NCBI RefSeq assembly: GCF_000003815.2
Contig: NC_049992.1
Location: forward strand, 1,658,180-1,705,335
Length of the DNA: 47,156 nucleotides
Reading direction: 5' to 3'
Source of the DNA: Branchiostoma floridae
Taxonomy: Eukaryota; Chordata; Leptocardii; Amphioxiformes; Branchiostomatidae
Of the stretch, positions 44,142-47,156 are shown one piece after another (the first letter of the stretch is position 1; every line of letters starts with the position of its first letter). The notes under the pieces were generated by a model, which saw only the letters and a list, made by a program, of their open reading frames with translations, was not told where the DNA came from and made no database searches. Position numbers and translations under genes: made by a program.

Positions 44142-46896
44142 ATGCCGACCAGTTGTTGTGCGCTGAATTGTACTAACCGGAAGGATAAAGGCAGTAGAAA
44201 GAAGTTTTTTAGAATCCCTGCGGAACCAGGACGAAGGGCTGCATGGCTTAGAGCCTTAAAAAGGTCAGATTTTGAGCAGGGAAAGAAAAACCCGACCGCG
44301 GCGTGGACACCACGAGGCCACGAGAGAGTGTGCAGCGACCATTTCATCTCAGGGGGGCCCCAAAGCCCTTTTCCGTAGAGCGTAATCGGCGGTTTCAATT
44401 CTACGTACTACGTAGCGGGACCGCTCGAATTCAACGTAGAGCGTAATCTGTGCATTTTGCGTCGAGCGATATTGGCCCTTTTAATTTAACGTATTACGTA
44501 GAAGCTAACCGGATTTTACCGTAAAACGTAATTCATATTAATTTTTCGTCAAGCGTAATCAAAGTTTCATTAAACTTAACTAGTCTACCGGCAAATTTTA
44601 CCCGCGAAAATGCTGGAAATTGAGTTTCAAAGGGTCCAGATTTCAAAATTTCGCCGGACATTCCTTGCTATGGCTCAACACAACACTTCCGCACTGGACA
44701 TGGTGAAAATATGTTGCGGGAGCGTTGTCCCCCAACTAGTAGAAATCTTTTTACCGACCTTAGCTATATAGCTTAGTTAACAAGCAAAATGTGCCCCTTA
44801 AATGCAGGAAATGGCATTTCAGAGGGTCGAGATTTCAATTTTTCTTCGGGCGCCGGGCGGCCCTTGCCAAGGCTTGCGACGGGTTGGGCCTCCGGCGCTC
44901 ACGACTCTCCGGCGCTCGTCGCCCTCAAAGACGTTTCTCTGACAGAAATGTCATTACAATGAGCATATGGTCTGCCAGCAAAATTTGTCCCTCAAAATGC
45001 AGGAAATGGTGTTTCAGAGGGTAAAAATATCCAAATTTTCCCGTACCTACCTTGCGACAATTCGACTGTTCGTGCTTTCGGCACTCGAAATCTGAAAATG
45101 ATGTTTTGGGGCGTTGCCCAGCTTAAAGCTAAAACCATGTGAATTTCTAATTGTAACTTAGCTTAGTCTGTGAGCAAAATTTGCCCATCAAAATGCATAA
45201 AATGGCGTTTCAGAGGGTCAGGATTTCACAATATTCCCGGGGGAGCATGCCCCCGGACGCCCTAGGATTGTCGCGCCTCCGCTTTCGGTGCTACAAGTGC
45301 TGAAAATTACGTCACATGAGAAATTTGCTGTCGCCGCCTTTCGCCAGCAAGATGTCTTTAGAAGTTAAGTTTTAATCTTATTGATGGAATTATCAGTTTT
45401 GTTTAGATCTCATCTTCACATGTTCTGCCGTCGGCGGAGTTCAGCCAAAAGACAATAAATATTTGCATAATGCATTATGAAATTTCGTAATTTAGCGTAG
45501 AGCGTAATAAAGTGTCCATAATTTAGCGTATTACGTAGCCGGTCCTCCCGAATTTAGCGTAGAGCGTTGTCGGTACCCCCCCTTGGGGGCCCTATCTCAG
45601 GTTTGTGATCTATATGTTTTATATTTTGTTGTTGTCCCCCTTGCATAAATACATTTTTCGTGATGTAATAGTGTACTTTTCGTTACACATCTGCGGAAAG
45701 CTTAAGTAAGTTTTGTCGCTGATTCATGCCATATCAAGGATAGTGAATATTAACGTTAATGTTACATGTATCAAAGTTTTACAGCGCGTCCACGTGGGAG
45801 GGGGGGGGTCTGACTTATAAATAGTGGTAAAGTATCTGGGATGGACGTATACATATATAGTATACCAGAAGTATAACGTACATCACTTAACTGATTGACG
45901 AAGACATCTACAAATGTTTTAAAATGTCTTTAAAATCATCTACATCTACATGGGAATACCCCCAGATGGCCCCTACTGGAGCATATTGTGTGGGGAGGCC
46001 CCCAGCGGGTAGACCTCCACCTTCGTCCGGACCATTGTGGGATAGTGCAGGGGAAAGAAAGAACCAGACTGTGGAGTTTGATCCACTCACACCGGGATGA
46101 TCCCCTGCTCTTTTCGATAAGTGTGGTGGGTTCTTTCAGTTTAACATGCCGAGGTGTGTAGCCGAAGCCAGGTACTCATTTTTCACCTTAGTGAAGTGAG
46201 GAAATAGGTGTAAAGTATGGTTTAAGTACCTTTCCCAAGGGCACAACAACAAAGTGACCTATCAGGGATTCCAACTCATACTTATCTTTGGATTATGAGT
46301 CCTACACCCTAACCACAAGACCAATTGCCACCTCATTTTAAAATCATGTTTATAATACTGACAAGTTCTTTGCTTCTTGCATTGCAGGGAACCCTTCTAA
46401 AGACCCTGCAGATCCAGATTACGTCCCAAGCTTGTTTAACCTCCCAACCTCAGCAAGTTGCAATCGTTCAAGAAACCCAGTTGCCAAGAAAGATCGGTAG
46501 GTAACATTGGGGTTTTCAATGTTTCTTTATTGAAATTTGATTTACTGCTCATGCTGTTCATGCAGGCAGGCTGTTCATGCCTGTGTGAAACATTGCTATA
46601 CTCTACCTCCTTGCCTGAGAAGATGACCATGAAAGTTTTACCAAGGATTCAGTTAAATCTCACAAAGATCCTGTAAGTTACTCATGTTAGAGTTTACACC
46701 TAGTCAAGTGTTTTATATTTCATAACATTCACAGCAGTAATCACTAAATGCTATGCTAACAGAATGTATGTAGGAAACAAAGCATGCAACTTTGATTTAC
46801 AACTTACAACATGCTTCATTGTTTGCAGGTATATGCGTGCAGCAAAAAGGCTGCGGGTGTCATCAGAGAATGAAGCCCCACCTACATCACTAAATG
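44142..46896 (+). CDS. THAP zinc-finger gene, exon 1 junction split by a transposon (continues beyond window)
   Basis: Sequence-specific DNA-binding protein of the THAP (C2CH) family. The ATG at 44142 begins MPTSCCALNCTNR. Zinc ligands are Cys5, Cys10, Cys64 and His67 (VCSDHF), with FFRIP, the conserved Trp (AAWLRAL) and RSDF in place. Exon 1 should end in phase 1 after ...HFIS. Exon 2 (46388-46496) supplies GNPSKDPADPDYVPSLF, the usual end of a THAP domain; exon 3 (46829-46896) adds a basic stretch (YMRAAKRLRV). The sequence then leaves the window. The expected donor has been displaced by the element at 44354-45593. Read straight on, exon 1 adds a few residues and stops at 44376-44378. Residual full-length splicing would need the element removed as an intron by other sites. 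Confidence 0.8.
44354..45593. mobile_element. 1240-bp TIR element with 8-bp target duplication in the THAP gene
   Basis: ATCTCAGG occurs at 44346-44353 and 45594-45601. Between them the ends are GGGGCCCCAAAG and, inverted, AGGGCCCCCAAG (10 of 12 match). Both subterminal regions carry repeated words of the type TTTAGCGTAGAGCGTAAT and AACGTATTACGTAG. The centre has four diverged tandem units (near 44605, 44785, 44970 and 45170), each with GCAAAAT.TG then ATGCAGGAAATGG and TTTCAGAGGGT. There is no coding sequence. An 8-bp duplication fits hAT or P-type transposons. Confidence 0.85.
46153..46334 (-). mobile_element. tRNA-derived SINE
   Basis: On the minus strand the element begins GTGGCAATTGGTCTTGTGGT with a tRNA-like 5' part, an anticodon-like CTCATAATC, and a box-B-like AGTTGGAATCC. 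It continues with CCCTTGGGAAAGGTACTTAA, CCTATTTCCTCACTTCACT and AATGAGTACCTGGCTTCGG, which look like a conserved SINE central domain. Assignment to a named domain (possibly the Nin type) is from memory and tentative. It lies in the THAP intron. Confidence 0.65.
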
Positions 46897-47156
46897 GTAA
46901 GGGCATTACAGAGGGAATAAGAAAAGTGTCTAATGGATACAATCAGTAATCCTAAACATATAAATTCTTGATCAACAGTTTAATCTATCATTCTTGCTCA
47001 ACAAGTAAATCTATCACTTGTCACTTATTCAACATGAATCACATACCATACACACAAGACTACTTGCTACAAAGTTTATCCGCTAGAAAGCAGCGGAAAA
47101 ACCAGGAATGTGAATCAAGTAGAAGAGCATGCAACCTGCATGAGTAAAATATTGAA

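Overview
The window looks like genomic DNA from an invertebrate chordate, most likely a lancelet (Branchiostoma). The reasons are GT-AG introns of vertebrate-like size, animal-specific families (caspase, death domain, TNF receptor, THAP, a FAM111-like protease), a CR1/Jockey-type LINE, many small terminal-inverted-repeat (TIR) elements, and two runs of N. The species is an inference. All gene models were spliced by eye and checked only for reading-frame phase at each junction.

Layout. (1) 1-7.1 kb, + strand: two tandem genes that share a promoter/first-exon repeat and a homologous coiled-coil exon. The first (545-3558) joins RRM-like modules and a coiled coil to a caspase domain. The second (5561-6698) has a hydrophobic segment, the same coiled coil and the first strand of the caspase fold, then a death domain where the protease should be. 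(2) 7.9-13.4 kb, - strand: an incomplete small coiled-coil gene and a 493-residue coiled-coil protein. (3) 15.4-16.8 kb, - strand: a SAM-dependent methyltransferase, followed by repeat-rich DNA with decayed copies of its 5' end and three palindromic elements. (4) 19.7-21.9 kb, - strand: a Cys-rich secreted, probably GPI-anchored protein. (5) 24.1-30.0 kb, + strand: a TNF-receptor-like protein with no death domain but with PxQxxD/PxQxxP tail motifs. (6) 33.5-43.9 kb, - strand: a FAM111-like serine protease of seven exons, enlarged by a tandem exon-pair duplication that now hosts a LINE (itself hit by a CAGGG-ended element), a TA-flanked TIR element and a 26-bp palindromic scar. (7) 44.1 kb to the end, + strand: a THAP zinc-finger gene, head to head with the FAM111-like gene across a CRE/CCAAT promoter. 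Its first exon-intron junction is split by a 1.24-kb TIR element with a perfect 8-bp target duplication.

Biologically the window is rich in cell-death and immune-type genes (caspase, death-domain relative, TNF receptor, FAM111-like protease). The most notable observations are the caspase/death-domain sister pair, the in-frame-stop cassette exon in the caspase gene, the exon-pair duplication in the FAM111-like gene, and the transposon sitting exactly on the THAP splice donor.
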